In this document: piece by piece, positions 20,472 to 31,364 of the stretch
How the letters are laid out: each line of letters opens with the position of its first letter
How positions within the stretch are numbered: position 1 is the stretch's first letter
Assembly: GCA_025350815.1 (NCBI GenBank)
Contig: JANXXE010000006.1
Coordinates: 60,662 to 124,661 of the forward strand
Direction of reading: 5' to 3'
Source: Myxococcales bacterium
Lineage (GTDB): Bacteria; Myxococcota_A; Polyangia; Fen-1088
DNA: 64,000 bases
Position numbers and translations under genes: made by a program
Notes under the pieces: generated by a model
Told to the model about the DNA's origin: nothing
Seen by the model: the letters and a program-made list of their open reading frames with translations, nothing else
Database searches by the model: none

Positions 20472-20996
20472 TTGATTCACGCTACGAGCCCACTAGCGAA
20501 GCCGGTTGTGAACAGCGCTGTAAAGGCGACCAGTGCGCGCCTTGAAAAGATGCTGAGCAGCAGCGCGGCCTATCGCAAGGTGGAAAACGGCCTCTACGTC
20601 ATCAAGCAGGGCTCGACCATCGTGATGATCAGCGTGCACCCCTGGAAGGCGACGCACGCCATCGTCAGACTGGTCGCCCAGTTGGTGAAGGGCGTCACGA
20701 TGGAAGTGCCACTGGCGCTTGAGTTGCTGGAATTGAACGCGCTGCTGCGCTTTGGCGCCTTTGCCTTCGTGCCGGCGGGTGACGTGATCGTCTTTTCTCA
20801 CACGCTTTTGGATCGCGAGCTGTCCGATCAGGAAGAATTCATGGATACCGTTCGCGACTTTGCGATCGTCGCCGACGATTACGACGATCGCATCGCGGCC
20901 CGTTACGGCGGGCAGACCATGCAGGAACTTCTCGAAGAAGGCGTGGTCGAGCACCTGCGCACCGGGCACGAGAAGCACCACTTTCTCAAGACATAG
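20472..20996 (+). CDS. YbjN/type III chaperone-like fold protein
   Basis: 174 aa, TTG start; central VIKQGSTIVMISVHPWK...MEVPLALELLELNALLRFGAFAF. Confidence 0.55.
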   Translation: MIHATSPLAKPVVNSAVKATSARLEKMLSSSAAYRKVENGLYVIKQGSTIVMISVHPWKATHAIVRLVAQLVKGVTMEVPLALELLELNALLRFGAFAFVPAGDVIVFSHTLLDRELSDQEEFMDTVRDFAIVADDYDDRIAARYGGQTMQELLEEGVVEHLRTGHEKHHFLKT

Positions 20997-22161
20997 CGAC
21001 AATCCGCGCGACAAGCCGCGCGCAGCCCTCGTCGAAAGTTGCGGGGTCCGTCAGGAGGCTGACGACCAGCGTCGCGCCCAGCGACAGGTCGAAAAAATAG
21101 CCGGGCTGTACCAGCACCCCGTCGTCTACAAGCAGCCGGCAGGCCCAGTCCTCGTCGGAAAGGGTTTGCGGGACACGAACGATGGCGGACCAGCCACCTT
21201 CGGCGGGCAGCAAAGTGCAAGGTGCCGACGGCAGGATGCGCGTGGCGAGCGCGGCCCGATTGCGGGCAACCCGGGCTGCGATTTGGCTGCGAATGCCGGC
21301 GCCCAGTTCCAGGAGGCGCGGCAGGCCAAGCTGCACGGGCGTCGCGGCCGACAGATAGGCGTCGGACACCAGTTCCAGGGCCCCAAGGGCGTGCCGGACG
21401 GGCTTGTCGGGGCCAAACGCCGTCAGCCAACCCAGCTTGAGCTGCGGCAGACCGGAACCCTTGGACAGTCCCCCCAGCACAAAAGTCACGACGCCCGGTG
21501 GAGGACACGCGGCGACAGTTCGGACCGCATCCAGGCCAACCACGCCCGGGTAGTCCGCGAATACCTCGTCGACGATCAGACTCAGGTCGTGGCGCCGAGC
21601 GAGATCGCCGAGTGCCTGGAGATCAGCCGCCGAGATGAACGACCCTGTTGGGTTGTTGGGGTTCACCACCACAAGGACGCGCGCCCCGGCCGGGTCCAGG
21701 CTGGAAGAATCAATGTGCCACTGTCCGTCGAAGAACAGCCGGTAAGGTCGCGGCTGCAGGCCGTCCAAAGCCGCGAGGTGGTCGAAGAGCGGGTAGCTTG
21801 GCTGGGGAACCAGCACAACGTCACCGGGATCACACAACATCTTGAACAGCAGCGAATACGACTCGCTGGAGCTGGCGGTGATGGCGACACAGTCGGGCGA
21901 CGCAGACACGCCACGACGGGCGTGGTCCGCCGCCACCGCCGCGCGCGCGACGAATAGGCCCAGGGCCGCAGGGCGGTAGTGGGTCAGGCCCGCGGGGGCC
22001 AGGGCGGCCGCCAGGTCATCGGCCGGGTAGACCAGCCCGACGGTCGTTGGGTTGGCGACAGTTAAATCCAAAAGGGGGACGCCCGTCGCGCGCTGTTGGG
22101 TCTGTAGCCGCGCGAGTGGATTTTCTGGACTCGACCAGGGCAGGCGGCGCGACAGACGCAC
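20986..22161 (-). CDS. Pyridoxal-phosphate-dependent aminotransferase (class I/II)
   Basis: VNPNNPTGSFISAADLQAL, LSKGSGLPQLKLGW; the probable GTG start overlaps the preceding gene's TAG by 1 bp. Confidence 0.88.
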   Translation of the reverse strand: MRLSRRLPWSSPENPLARLQTQQRATGVPLLDLTVANPTTVGLVYPADDLAAALAPAGLTHYRPAALGLFVARAAVAADHARRGVSASPDCVAITASSSESYSLLFKMLCDPGDVVLVPQPSYPLFDHLAALDGLQPRPYRLFFDGQWHIDSSSLDPAGARVLVVVNPNNPTGSFISAADLQALGDLARRHDLSLIVDEVFADYPGVVGLDAVRTVAACPPPGVVTFVLGGLSKGSGLPQLKLGWLTAFGPDKPVRHALGALELVSDAYLSAATPVQLGLPRLLELGAGIRSQIAARVARNRAALATRILPSAPCTLLPAEGGWSAIVRVPQTLSDEDWACRLLVDDGVLVQPGYFFDLSLGATLVVSLLTDPATFDEGCARLVARIVAMS

Positions 22162-22928
22162 TACAGGCGCCCGATGTCCTGCGCGCGCACCCAACCCTCA
22201 AGACCATTGGCGAGTTGAATCCGCACCCAGTCCTGGTCTTCCTCCAGCAAGCGGACGCGCAGGCCGGCGTGCAGCTCGAAGCTGGTCCGGTAGTTGGGAT
22301 CGGCGCCTTCTTTGACGGCGACGGCATTGGGCAAAACGACGCCAAAGGGAATGCGGTCGAGAACGATTCGACCCAACAGCAACACGCCCGCCAGGGTCGC
22401 AGTGACACCGACGAGGGCGGCGCCCGCACTTAAGGCCGGCCTCGTGTCGTCGGCGGCGCGACGGCGCGCGAACAGCAAAGCGAAAAGTGCGAGATACAGG
22501 CTCACGAACAGCCAGGTTTGGGCGGACGGGCTGAGGTAGGTGACGATGCGAATCCAGGCCGGCTCACGCTCGGCGCCCTCGACCTTGTCGCGCGTGCCGC
22601 GGTCAATCGCCTTGCGCGCCTGCGCCAGATTGAAACGAGCGTCCTCGTCGTCTGGTTCCAGCGTCAGCGCCCGTTCGAAGGCCCAGATGGTGCGACCAAG
22701 ATTGCCCTGTCGATAGTGCGCGACGCCCAGGTTGTAATAGAGATCGGCCGACACGACACCCTGCCTGTCAAGCTGCTCGTAGGCACCGGATGCCGCCGGA
22801 TAGTCGCCGCGAAAGTAGGCGTCGTTGCCGCGCTTCCACGCATCATCGATGACGTCCGCCCGGGCGCCGTGCCTGTCTGCCGCCAGAAGCGCCAACGCGA
22901 CAACCACCAGAACGACAGGGCGCCTCAT
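22161..22928 (-). CDS. TPR plus SH3-like protein (BatE-like)
   Basis: Signal peptide, TPRs (YYNLGVAHYRQGNLGRTIWAFERAL), two TMs, C-terminal bacterial SH3-like segment. Confidence 0.75.
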   Translation of the reverse strand: MRRPVVLVVVALALLAADRHGARADVIDDAWKRGNDAYFRGDYPAASGAYEQLDRQGVVSADLYYNLGVAHYRQGNLGRTIWAFERALTLEPDDEDARFNLAQARKAIDRGTRDKVEGAEREPAWIRIVTYLSPSAQTWLFVSLYLALFALLFARRRAADDTRPALSAGAALVGVTATLAGVLLLGRIVLDRIPFGVVLPNAVAVKEGADPNYRTSFELHAGLRVRLLEEDQDWVRIQLANGLEGWVRAQDIGRL

Positions 22929-24808
22929 GCCGCCCCCCCACGCCCGGGCTTGACCTTCTCCATTTGCAAGATGATCTCGCCTGAACGTTCGAGCGCCGAG
23001 CGCATGGTCTCCTGGTCGGCGCCGCCGGGGGCAAAGCGGGCGTGGTCGCAGCCGTCGAGTTCGGCCATGATCCGATCCGTCAGATCGACGGGCAGACCAC
23101 TTGAGCCCAGGCCGTGGCGAACCTCGTCCCGCGACAACCCGGTCACGGTTCTTTCAAGCTGCGCCGCCAGAACCTCGCGCAGAACGCGATCGATCTCGAT
23201 GAAGAAGGGCGCGGCGCGGCCGGCCTGCATATGTGCCTCGGCCGCACCCAGGCGGCGACGGACCAAACGCCGCAGTTTCCGTCGTCGGCCCCGGTCGGAT
23301 TCGTGGGACAGGCGCTGCCGCACCCGACCCGTGAGGACGGTGATGAACAGGGCCAGGGGCGGAAAGGCAAGGACGCCGACAAATACCCGCGATCGATAGA
23401 ACGTGGTGCCCAGATCGCGGCGCAGGGTGGGACGCGCGCGCGGCGGCCGGATCTCGGCCGGCAGAAGATTCTCGACGACGGCGCCGGGCCGCACCGGCGT
23501 TCCAGCCTTGCTAGGGACGGTTGCGGCAGCAGTTCCGACCTCGCCGACGACTTCCACCCGCAACGGCGGGCTTTTCTCGACGACGTAGGTCTTGGTCGCC
23601 GGGTCGAAGAATGGCAGCTCGAAAGCCGGGATGATCGTCGTGCCACCCCGTTCTGGCAAAAGCAGGTACTCGACGGTCTTGCGCCCGCCGACGACGTCGC
23701 CCGGTTCGATCACCAGCGACGTCTTGGGGTCGTAGCCTTTCCAGCCGTCGAGCGGCGGCAACTTCGGCGGTACCAACTTGCGCAGATTTCCCGTACCCGA
23801 GACGACGACGGTCACTGTTACCGCCTCGCCCACTGCCACACGTTCACGATCGACGCGCGCGCTGATCCCCAGATGCCCCACGCTGGCGGAATCCAAGCCA
23901 GCCGGACGTCCCGCGGCCGGCAGCGGCAGGGCCTCGATAAGCACCGGCTCGGCCTTCAGACGCTCGGTCCGGGCCGTCGAGCCGAAAAAATCCACCTGCG
24001 AAATTTCGGATTCCAGCGGACTCACCGTCAGGCGCCCCGGGGCCAGCGGAAACAGCGCCTTCCTCATCAGCGGCGCGACCAGGTAATTGTGCCCCTGATA
24101 CGCCTCCTGCGTCAGCGACAGGCCGCGCGTGTTGGCGGGCAGGGGAATGTCTTCGGTCCAGAAGCCATCGGTGTGCGGCTCGACGGTGGTCTGATATTTG
24201 TCCTGGCGTTCCGTGAGGTACAGGTACCAGACGACCGTCACCTGCTCGCCGACGTAGGCTGTGGTCTTATCGGGACGCGCCAACACGAAACTGCCGCTGG
24301 GGGCGGAATCCGCCGGGACGGGATCGGGGTGCCCGAACAGCGACGGGGGCAAGCCCGGAATCCGGCGGCGCGACCGCGCGGGTGGCGCCATTGCCGCGTC
24401 GCCGACCGCGATGGTGACAGTGCCGGTTCGCAACTCGCGCCCGCCGGTGCGAATCCGCGCCGGGGCAATCGTCAGCGTGCCCTTCTGCATCGGCTGCAGG
24501 TCGTAGCGCCAGCTAAAGACCGTCTGCATGGAGGTGCCGCCGCCACCCAGTTGCAACTGCGTGGACTGACTGGGGCTTTCGCCCAAAAGTCGGAACCCGC
24601 GAAAGTCGGGGCGCTGGTAGGCGGGCTCCTCGCCACCGGCCTGAGACAACGTCACCTCGTAGACGAAGGTCTCGTTCAAGCCGACCGTCGTCCGATCGAC
24701 GCGGGCCTGAAAGGACGGCGCCTGGCCCCAGGCGCGTGGCGCGACCAGGAACGCCAGGCTGAACAACAGCCCCGCGAAACCCCAGCGTTGATCGTGTCTG
24801 CGCATCAC
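22925..24808 (-). CDS. BatD family protein
   Basis: Signal peptide, FQARVDRTTVGLNETFVYEVTLSQAGGEEPAYQRPDFRGFRLL and later BatD-like beta domains; TM plus cytosolic tail. Confidence 0.85.
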   Translation of the reverse strand: MMRRHDQRWGFAGLLFSLAFLVAPRAWGQAPSFQARVDRTTVGLNETFVYEVTLSQAGGEEPAYQRPDFRGFRLLGESPSQSTQLQLGGGGTSMQTVFSWRYDLQPMQKGTLTIAPARIRTGGRELRTGTVTIAVGDAAMAPPARSRRRIPGLPPSLFGHPDPVPADSAPSGSFVLARPDKTTAYVGEQVTVVWYLYLTERQDKYQTTVEPHTDGFWTEDIPLPANTRGLSLTQEAYQGHNYLVAPLMRKALFPLAPGRLTVSPLESEISQVDFFGSTARTERLKAEPVLIEALPLPAAGRPAGLDSASVGHLGISARVDRERVAVGEAVTVTVVVSGTGNLRKLVPPKLPPLDGWKGYDPKTSLVIEPGDVVGGRKTVEYLLLPERGGTTIIPAFELPFFDPATKTYVVEKSPPLRVEVVGEVGTAAATVPSKAGTPVRPGAVVENLLPAEIRPPRARPTLRRDLGTTFYRSRVFVGVLAFPPLALFITVLTGRVRQRLSHESDRGRRRKLRRLVRRRLGAAEAHMQAGRAAPFFIEIDRVLREVLAAQLERTVTGLSRDEVRHGLGSSGLPVDLTDRIMAELDGCDHARFAPGGADQETMRSALERSGEIILQMEKVKPGRGGAA

Positions 24809-24814
24809 GGGCGT

Positions 24815-25573
24815 TTACCAGTCCTTCGCCGGGGGTTGCCTGCGCACGGCGCGCAGCCTCGCACGTTCTTGCTCAAGCGCCTTGGGGCTGCGTTCGAGAC
24901 TGTCGAGGACGGCGTCGATCTCGCTCGGCTCGGCCGGCTTATCGGGGGGCGGTGGTGCCTGTTTCTGCTCGGGGCTCTGGGCCGGATCCTTCTTGGCAGG
25001 GTCGTCTTTGGCGTCTTTTTGCTCCGGCTTCTGCTGGTCTTTTTTGTCTGGGTCCTTTTTGTCTTCCTTTTTGTCTTGGTCTTTCTTTTTGTCTTGGTCC
25101 TTTTTGTCGTCCTTTTTGTTTTTGTCGTCTTTCTGCTTGTCCGCGTCCTTCTTCTTCTTGAGGGCCAGCTCCAGGTTCCATTTGGCCCGCACATCGCCGG
25201 GATCGAGCGCCAACGACCGCTTGTAGGCCTCGACCGCCTCGCTGAATTTCTCTGCTTTGAAGAAGCTGTTGCCCAGGTTGTAGAAGGCGGTGGCCTTGAG
25301 CGGCACGCTTTTGGCCTCGGTTGCGCGCAAGAACTCGCTCGTCGCCTCGTCGTGCCGGGACAGCGCCGACAAGGCGACGCCCCGGTTGAAATGCGCACCC
25401 GCCTCGCCCGGCAGCTCTTTGACGGCCTGATCGTAATGCGGCAGCGCCTGCTCGGCCTTGCCCGCCTTCATCTGTGCATTCCCGTCCTGCACGGCGCGGT
25501 TGGGGCTGTGTAAAACGTCCACGCCCAGCAGAAGCGGCAGCGCGGCGACAACGCCCAACCAGCGCTGGGTCAT
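24815..25573 (-). CDS. TPR protein (BatC-like) with Lys/Asp/Gln-rich tail
   Basis: TPRs (HFNRGVALSALSRHDEATSEFLRA; FYNLGNSFFKAEKFSEAVEAYKRSLALDPGDV), then KKKKDADKQKDDKNKKDDKKDQDKK... Confidence 0.8.
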   Translation of the reverse strand: MTQRWLGVVAALPLLLGVDVLHSPNRAVQDGNAQMKAGKAEQALPHYDQAVKELPGEAGAHFNRGVALSALSRHDEATSEFLRATEAKSVPLKATAFYNLGNSFFKAEKFSEAVEAYKRSLALDPGDVRAKWNLELALKKKKDADKQKDDKNKKDDKKDQDKKKDQDKKEDKKDPDKKDQQKPEQKDAKDDPAKKDPAQSPEQKQAPPPPDKPAEPSEIDAVLDSLERSPKALEQERARLRAVRRQPPAKDW

Positions 25574-26589
25574 CGATTCCCCCGCTTTCGCTCGCTGGCG
25601 CAGGCCTCGCCGACCAGCAGCAGGAACGCCGGCAGCAGCAAGATCTCGAACACCTCGTCATACTGCTTGACCAGACGGGCGTCGTTCTCGGTGCGCTTGA
25701 GGCCCATCAGGGACGCCTCGACCGCCTCCACGCCGAACCGCTTCGGGTCGGTGCGCAGGTATTCCCCCCCCGTCTTGAGTGCGATTTGCGACAGCGTGTC
25801 CTCGGCCAGGCGCGACGTGACGTACTTGCCCTCGCTGTCTTTTATATATCCGACGACCGTGCCGTCTTCGTTGACCTCGGGTATCAGCTCGCCCGACCGT
25901 GATCCGATGCCCACGGTGTAGACCTTGATACCCAGGCGCGCGGCTTCATCGGCCACGGCCAAGGGCTCGCTTTCCGTGTCTTCGCCATCGGTCAGCAGCA
26001 GGATGACCTGCGCCCGCGTGGCGCCACCCTTTGCCCGCAGACGGACCAATTGGTCGACCGCCACCTTCAACGCGCGGCCAATCGCCGTACCGCCGACGGG
26101 CATATCCACCGGGCCCAGATCGCGCCAAAACAACTTCACCGCTGCGTAGTCCGTGGTGGGTGGGTAGGTCAGCGTCTCGCCCGCAAAGGCGACCAGGCCG
26201 ATTCGATCGCCGGCCAGATGGTCCATCAGCCGTTCCAGTTCTCGCTTGGCGCGTTCGAGCCGGGACGGGTACACGTCACGCGCCAGCATCGACTTCGAGA
26301 AGTCGAGCGCAACCACCAGGTCGAGACCGCGCTGTCGTTCCAGTTTCGCGCGCCCGCCCGCCTGCGGACGCGACAACGCCAGGACCATCAGGATGACAGC
26401 GGTTACAAGATACGCGGCCCGGAGGGCCTTGCGCGCCACCGACGTCGACGCCGTCATGCGACCAATCAGGGACGCCGTGCCCAGTTGCTGCAGCAGGCGT
26501 CTGCGACGTGTGAATGCCAACACATAGGCCAGGACCAGCGCCGGCACGGTCAACAACAACCACAGCAGCTGGGGATGGGCCAGACGCAT
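25570..26589 (-). CDS. VWA domain membrane protein (BatB-like)
   Basis: MIDAS VALDFSKSM, LLTDGEDTES; flanking TMs. Confidence 0.88.
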   Translation of the reverse strand: MRLAHPQLLWLLLTVPALVLAYVLAFTRRRRLLQQLGTASLIGRMTASTSVARKALRAAYLVTAVILMVLALSRPQAGGRAKLERQRGLDLVVALDFSKSMLARDVYPSRLERAKRELERLMDHLAGDRIGLVAFAGETLTYPPTTDYAAVKLFWRDLGPVDMPVGGTAIGRALKVAVDQLVRLRAKGGATRAQVILLLTDGEDTESEPLAVADEAARLGIKVYTVGIGSRSGELIPEVNEDGTVVGYIKDSEGKYVTSRLAEDTLSQIALKTGGEYLRTDPKRFGVEAVEASLMGLKRTENDARLVKQYDEVFEILLLPAFLLLVGEACASERKRGNR

Positions 26590-27695
26590 CAGGGCAGCCT
26601 TCGAAAGCGCGTGAGGCGCAGCAGGATCTCGACCAGCAGGATCAAGAACGCGGGAAGGACAAAGCGCGGGTAAAGCTCGGCGTACAGAACGCCGCGATCC
26701 TTCAGGCGGGACTTTTCCAGCTCTTCCAGGATGTTCTGAAATCGCTGGGCCAGGGCGCGCGTGTCACTGGCGAGGTAGGGCGTACCGCCGGTCATCGTCG
26801 CGATTTGTTCCAGCAGCTTGGGATTCACCGGGTAGCGCTGGCGGGCAGCCCCGGCGCGGGTCGGTTCATCCGAGCTTCCGTTGTCACCGGCCAGAATCGT
26901 GTAGACCTTGACGCCCAGCTTTTGCGCGTAGCCTGCCGCCTGCAGCGGCGAAATATTTCCGGCGTTGTTGTCGCCATCGGTAAGAAGAATGATGACCTTC
27001 GAACGCGCATCCGACTTGCGCAGCCGCGCCAACGCCACGCCCAGCCCGTTGCCGATCGCAGTGCCCTTGCCGTCGATGATGCCAAGGTGCAACTCGGCCA
27101 ACATCCGCAGATAGGCGCCGTGGTCCAGCGTCAGGGGAATGTGCGTGTAGGCGTCGTGACCGAAAATGACCAGCCCCAAACGATCAGAGGGGCGCCGGCG
27201 CACGAAATCCTGGATGACCGCCTTGGCCGCCTCCAGCCGATTCGGCAGCAGGTCGGACTCCTCCATCGAGCCCGACAGATCCAGCGCCAGCACGATGTCG
27301 ATGCCTTCTAGTTCGATGTCGCTGTCCACGCGCGAGGTCTGCGGCCGCGCCAGGGCGACGCCGGTCAAGACCACCACCAGCAGGCGCAGAACCAGGGGCA
27401 GATGCTGCAGGCGGGCGACCAGACCCCGCTTGCGATGGCCAAGCTCGGTCGCACGCGAATGAACCAGCACCGCGCGCCGGGCGCCCGCCTGAAGGACGCC
27501 GGCCCACAGCACCAGCGCCAGGGCCAGGGGCAGCAACGCCAGGGCGTACGGGTGCGCGAAGCGGAAATTCTCGGCATCGCGCAGATACCAAAGGTAGGCC
27601 AGCGCGGCCGGCAGGAACGCGACCGCCAGCAGACCGAACGGGATGCGGCCCCGGGGCGACGAAAGCGGTAGCCGCCGTTCGGGCACCTCAGCCAC
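26589..27695 (-). CDS. VWA domain membrane protein (BatA-like)
   Basis: MIDAS LALDLSGSMEESD, LLTDGDNNAG; flanking TMs. Confidence 0.88.
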   Translation of the reverse strand: MAEVPERRLPLSSPRGRIPFGLLAVAFLPAALAYLWYLRDAENFRFAHPYALALLPLALALVLWAGVLQAGARRAVLVHSRATELGHRKRGLVARLQHLPLVLRLLVVVLTGVALARPQTSRVDSDIELEGIDIVLALDLSGSMEESDLLPNRLEAAKAVIQDFVRRRPSDRLGLVIFGHDAYTHIPLTLDHGAYLRMLAELHLGIIDGKGTAIGNGLGVALARLRKSDARSKVIILLTDGDNNAGNISPLQAAGYAQKLGVKVYTILAGDNGSSDEPTRAGAARQRYPVNPKLLEQIATMTGGTPYLASDTRALAQRFQNILEELEKSRLKDRGVLYAELYPRFVLPAFLILLVEILLRLTRFRRLP

Positions 27696-28686
27696 CGGTC
27701 GACTCCCTCAAGGCGGTTGCCCCCAGGGCGGCAGGCGGCGCGATCTGGGGGCGCGTGCCCTCGACGATGCGTATCGCGGTCTCGAGGGCACCCCGGGCCT
27801 CGGTGATCGTGGGTGACACCTTCGCGAACTTGACCAGATCGCAGGCCCACAGCCACGACGACACCTCGCCCATCACCAGTGACAGGGAGCCGCCGGCCGA
27901 GCGGCGCAGCTCGGACACCAGTTCCTCTGTGGTCAGCTCCAGCGAGTCGAAACCAAAGCGCGCGCCCAGATATTCACGAATGATCTCGGACAGCGCGAAC
28001 GTGAACGGCCGCAGGTCTCCGCCCTCGGGAAACCCGGACGCCCCCAGCCGATCCAGGCGCTCCAGCGCCACCTCGTGCGGCGGGCGGCGTGGCGGCGCCG
28101 GACGCTGGCTGGCGCGCGCCTTCCAGCGTTTGCGAATGATGAGCCCGACGATGCCGCCCAGCGCGGCCACCACCAGACCCGCGGCGATGTACACCACCAA
28201 CAGGTTGCGCTCCAGCACGGGAACCGGTTCGGCGTTGTCTTTCAACGCGGGCTCGGACTCGTTGGCCAGAAGGCTGACGATCTTGATCGGAACGGGCGCC
28301 GTGTGGGCCGTCAAGACGTCGCCGCCCTTGCCCAGGTAGGTCACGTCCAGCGGGGGCAGGGTGACATCACCGGGCTCATAGGCCGCCACCGACAACACGA
28401 ACTCGCGGCGCATCTTGCCGTCGCCGAGATCCTTCTCCTCGTCCTTGCGATCGAGCAGAGAAAACGGCGCCAGGTCCAGTGTGCCGGAGCTTGGCAAATT
28501 GATGGGCGTTCCGACTGGCCCGATCGCGCTAACGGTGACAGCAATGGGGTCTCCCACCCGCGCCTCGGACTTGTCCGCCCGCACCGTCACCGTCGGCGCG
28601 TCCGCACTTGGTATCGGCTGCCCGGCAGTCGCAGCGTCCAGCCCCACGGCCGACAGCCAGGCTGTCAGCGCCACGCCGAGGTTCAA
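27688..28686 (-). CDS. Membrane protein of the Bat operon (BatD-N/DUF4381-like)
   Basis: Signal peptide, BatD-like beta domain (VTVRADKSEARVGDPIAVTVSAIG), one TM, cytosolic helical domain. Confidence 0.65.
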   Translation of the reverse strand: MNLGVALTAWLSAVGLDAATAGQPIPSADAPTVTVRADKSEARVGDPIAVTVSAIGPVGTPINLPSSGTLDLAPFSLLDRKDEEKDLGDGKMRREFVLSVAAYEPGDVTLPPLDVTYLGKGGDVLTAHTAPVPIKIVSLLANESEPALKDNAEPVPVLERNLLVVYIAAGLVVAALGGIVGLIIRKRWKARASQRPAPPRRPPHEVALERLDRLGASGFPEGGDLRPFTFALSEIIREYLGARFGFDSLELTTEELVSELRRSAGGSLSLVMGEVSSWLWACDLVKFAKVSPTITEARGALETAIRIVEGTRPQIAPPAALGATALRESTGG

Positions 28687-29567
28687 TGCCGCAACCTCCG
28701 CGCCCGCGCCTCGAAGAAGCTGGTCAGGGCAGGCAAGTAAGGCCTGTCCGTGCGGACTGAGATCGGATCGAGAGACAACCGCCGGAACAATGACTCGCGC
28801 GCCTCGCGTCGACGCTGGACGTCCTGCGCGAAGGCGCGGCCCTCGGGCCCTGACGTATCGAAAACAACGACCTCGCCGGTCTCGGGATCCATGAGATCGA
28901 CCAGGCCCAGCGATGGCAGAGCCTCTTCCAGCGGATCGGTGACGGTCACCGGGACCAGATCGTGCCGACCGGCGGCAATGCGCAGGGCGCGGTCATACTG
29001 CCCGGCCGGTGCCAGGAAATCGGACACCAGGAACGCCACCGCCCGCCGACGGGCGATGCGCCCCAAAAATTCCAGCCCGACGCCAATGTGCGTGCGCGGC
29101 GAGCGCGGCTCGAACGACAGGATTTCGCTGATGACGCGCAGGACGTGCTTCTTGCCCTTCTTCGGCGGCACGAAGCGCTCGACCTCGTCCGTGAAGATGA
29201 TCAGACCCACGCGATCGTTGTTGCGAATCGCCGAGAACGCGAGGATGGCCGCCAGCTCGGCCGCCAGCTCGCGCTTCTCTTGATCCCGCGAGCCGAATCG
29301 CCCCGACGCCGACATGTCCACCAGCAGCAGCACGGTCATCTCGCGCTCTTCGGTGAACAGCTTGACGTAGACCTCGTTCATGCGCGCCGACACGTTCCAG
29401 TCGATCAGGCGGATGTCGTCGCCCGGCATGTACTCGCGCACCTCGGAAAACGCGATGCCGCTGCCCTTGAAGACAGAATGGTACTGCCCGGCCATGCGAT
29501 CCCGCACCAGCCGCTCGGTGACGATCTCGATCTTGCGGATCTTCTTGAGCAGCTCCCGCGTCAGCAT
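28683..29567 (-). CDS. DUF58 domain protein
   Basis: GSGIAFSEVREYMPGDDIRLIDWNVSARMNEVYVKLFTEEREMTVLLLVDMSASG. Confidence 0.92.
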   Translation of the reverse strand: MLTRELLKKIRKIEIVTERLVRDRMAGQYHSVFKGSGIAFSEVREYMPGDDIRLIDWNVSARMNEVYVKLFTEEREMTVLLLVDMSASGRFGSRDQEKRELAAELAAILAFSAIRNNDRVGLIIFTDEVERFVPPKKGKKHVLRVISEILSFEPRSPRTHIGVGLEFLGRIARRRAVAFLVSDFLAPAGQYDRALRIAAGRHDLVPVTVTDPLEEALPSLGLVDLMDPETGEVVVFDTSGPEGRAFAQDVQRRREARESLFRRLSLDPISVRTDRPYLPALTSFFEARARRLRH

Positions 29568-29570
29568 CGT

Positions 29571-30554
<984 letters not shown>

Positions 30555-30710
30555 GGCACCACCTTGTTGGGCATTCGCGCTTTGACCGCGCGACGCGCCC
30601 CTAGAACTACCCGGATGCGTGGGTTATTTCCAGTAAGCCGACCGCAGCGCCGCAACGCTGTCGGTTCGCCGCCTTGACAGAGCCCGCCACCGTGCACTAG
30701 TCCTGTCAGC

Positions 30711-30911
30711 ATGAGCCGCGACGAGGACGCCAAGAATACCCGCCTTTTCGACCGTCGAACGGTCGAGCGAAACATCAAGAAGGGCCTCATCACCCGCAAG
30801 GACTATGACAAGTACTTGAAGGCGCTGGGCGACGCCGCCGAGAAGGCCGCGACGATCGAGGAAGACGATCCCGGCTCGACGCTTGAGATGCCGCAAGCAT
30901 CTTCCAACTAG
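30711..30911 (+). CDS. Small charged hypothetical protein
   Basis: 66 aa MSRDEDAKNTRLFDRRTVERNIKKGLITRKDYDKYLKALGDAAEKAATIEEDD; codon pattern plausible and adjacent to the DUF1844 gene. Confidence 0.6.
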   Translation: MSRDEDAKNTRLFDRRTVERNIKKGLITRKDYDKYLKALGDAAEKAATIEEDDPGSTLEMPQASSN

Positions 30912-30959
30912 CTTCCAACTAGCGCTTCTTGCCAGCCGCCCCTGCGAAGACAACCGGCG

Positions 30960-31364
30960 ATGTCCACATCTTCACGCGATCCGGACGACAAGGGCGGCGG
31001 TTTCACGGTCAGCGACCGCCGGGCGTTTACCGAGACCGGCGAGTCGCGCCCCGAATCGTCTGAGACCAAGCCCGCGTCCAAGACGCCCCCGCCACCCGCG
31101 TCGCGCGATGGACGGGTCTTGCCACCGGTCGACTTTCACACCTTCATCATTTCACTCGGCTCGTCCGCCCTGTTGCACCTGGGCGAAATCGAACGCCCCG
31201 AAGGCGGGGCCACAAAGGATCTGGTCATGGCCAAGCACACCATCGACCTTCTTGAAATGCTTCACGGCAAGACCAAGGGCAACCTGACCTCGAACGAGGA
31301 AAAGCTTTTGGAAAGCCTGCTTTACGATCTGCGGCTGCGCTATATCGAGGCTGCCAAAACCTAG
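30960..31364 (+). CDS. DUF1844 domain protein
   Basis: LPPVDFHTFIISLGSSALLHLGEIERPEGGATKDLVMAKHTIDLLEMLHGKTKGNLTSNEEKLLESLLYDLRLRYIE. Confidence 0.85.
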   Translation: MSTSSRDPDDKGGGFTVSDRRAFTETGESRPESSETKPASKTPPPPASRDGRVLPPVDFHTFIISLGSSALLHLGEIERPEGGATKDLVMAKHTIDLLEMLHGKTKGNLTSNEEKLLESLLYDLRLRYIEAAKT

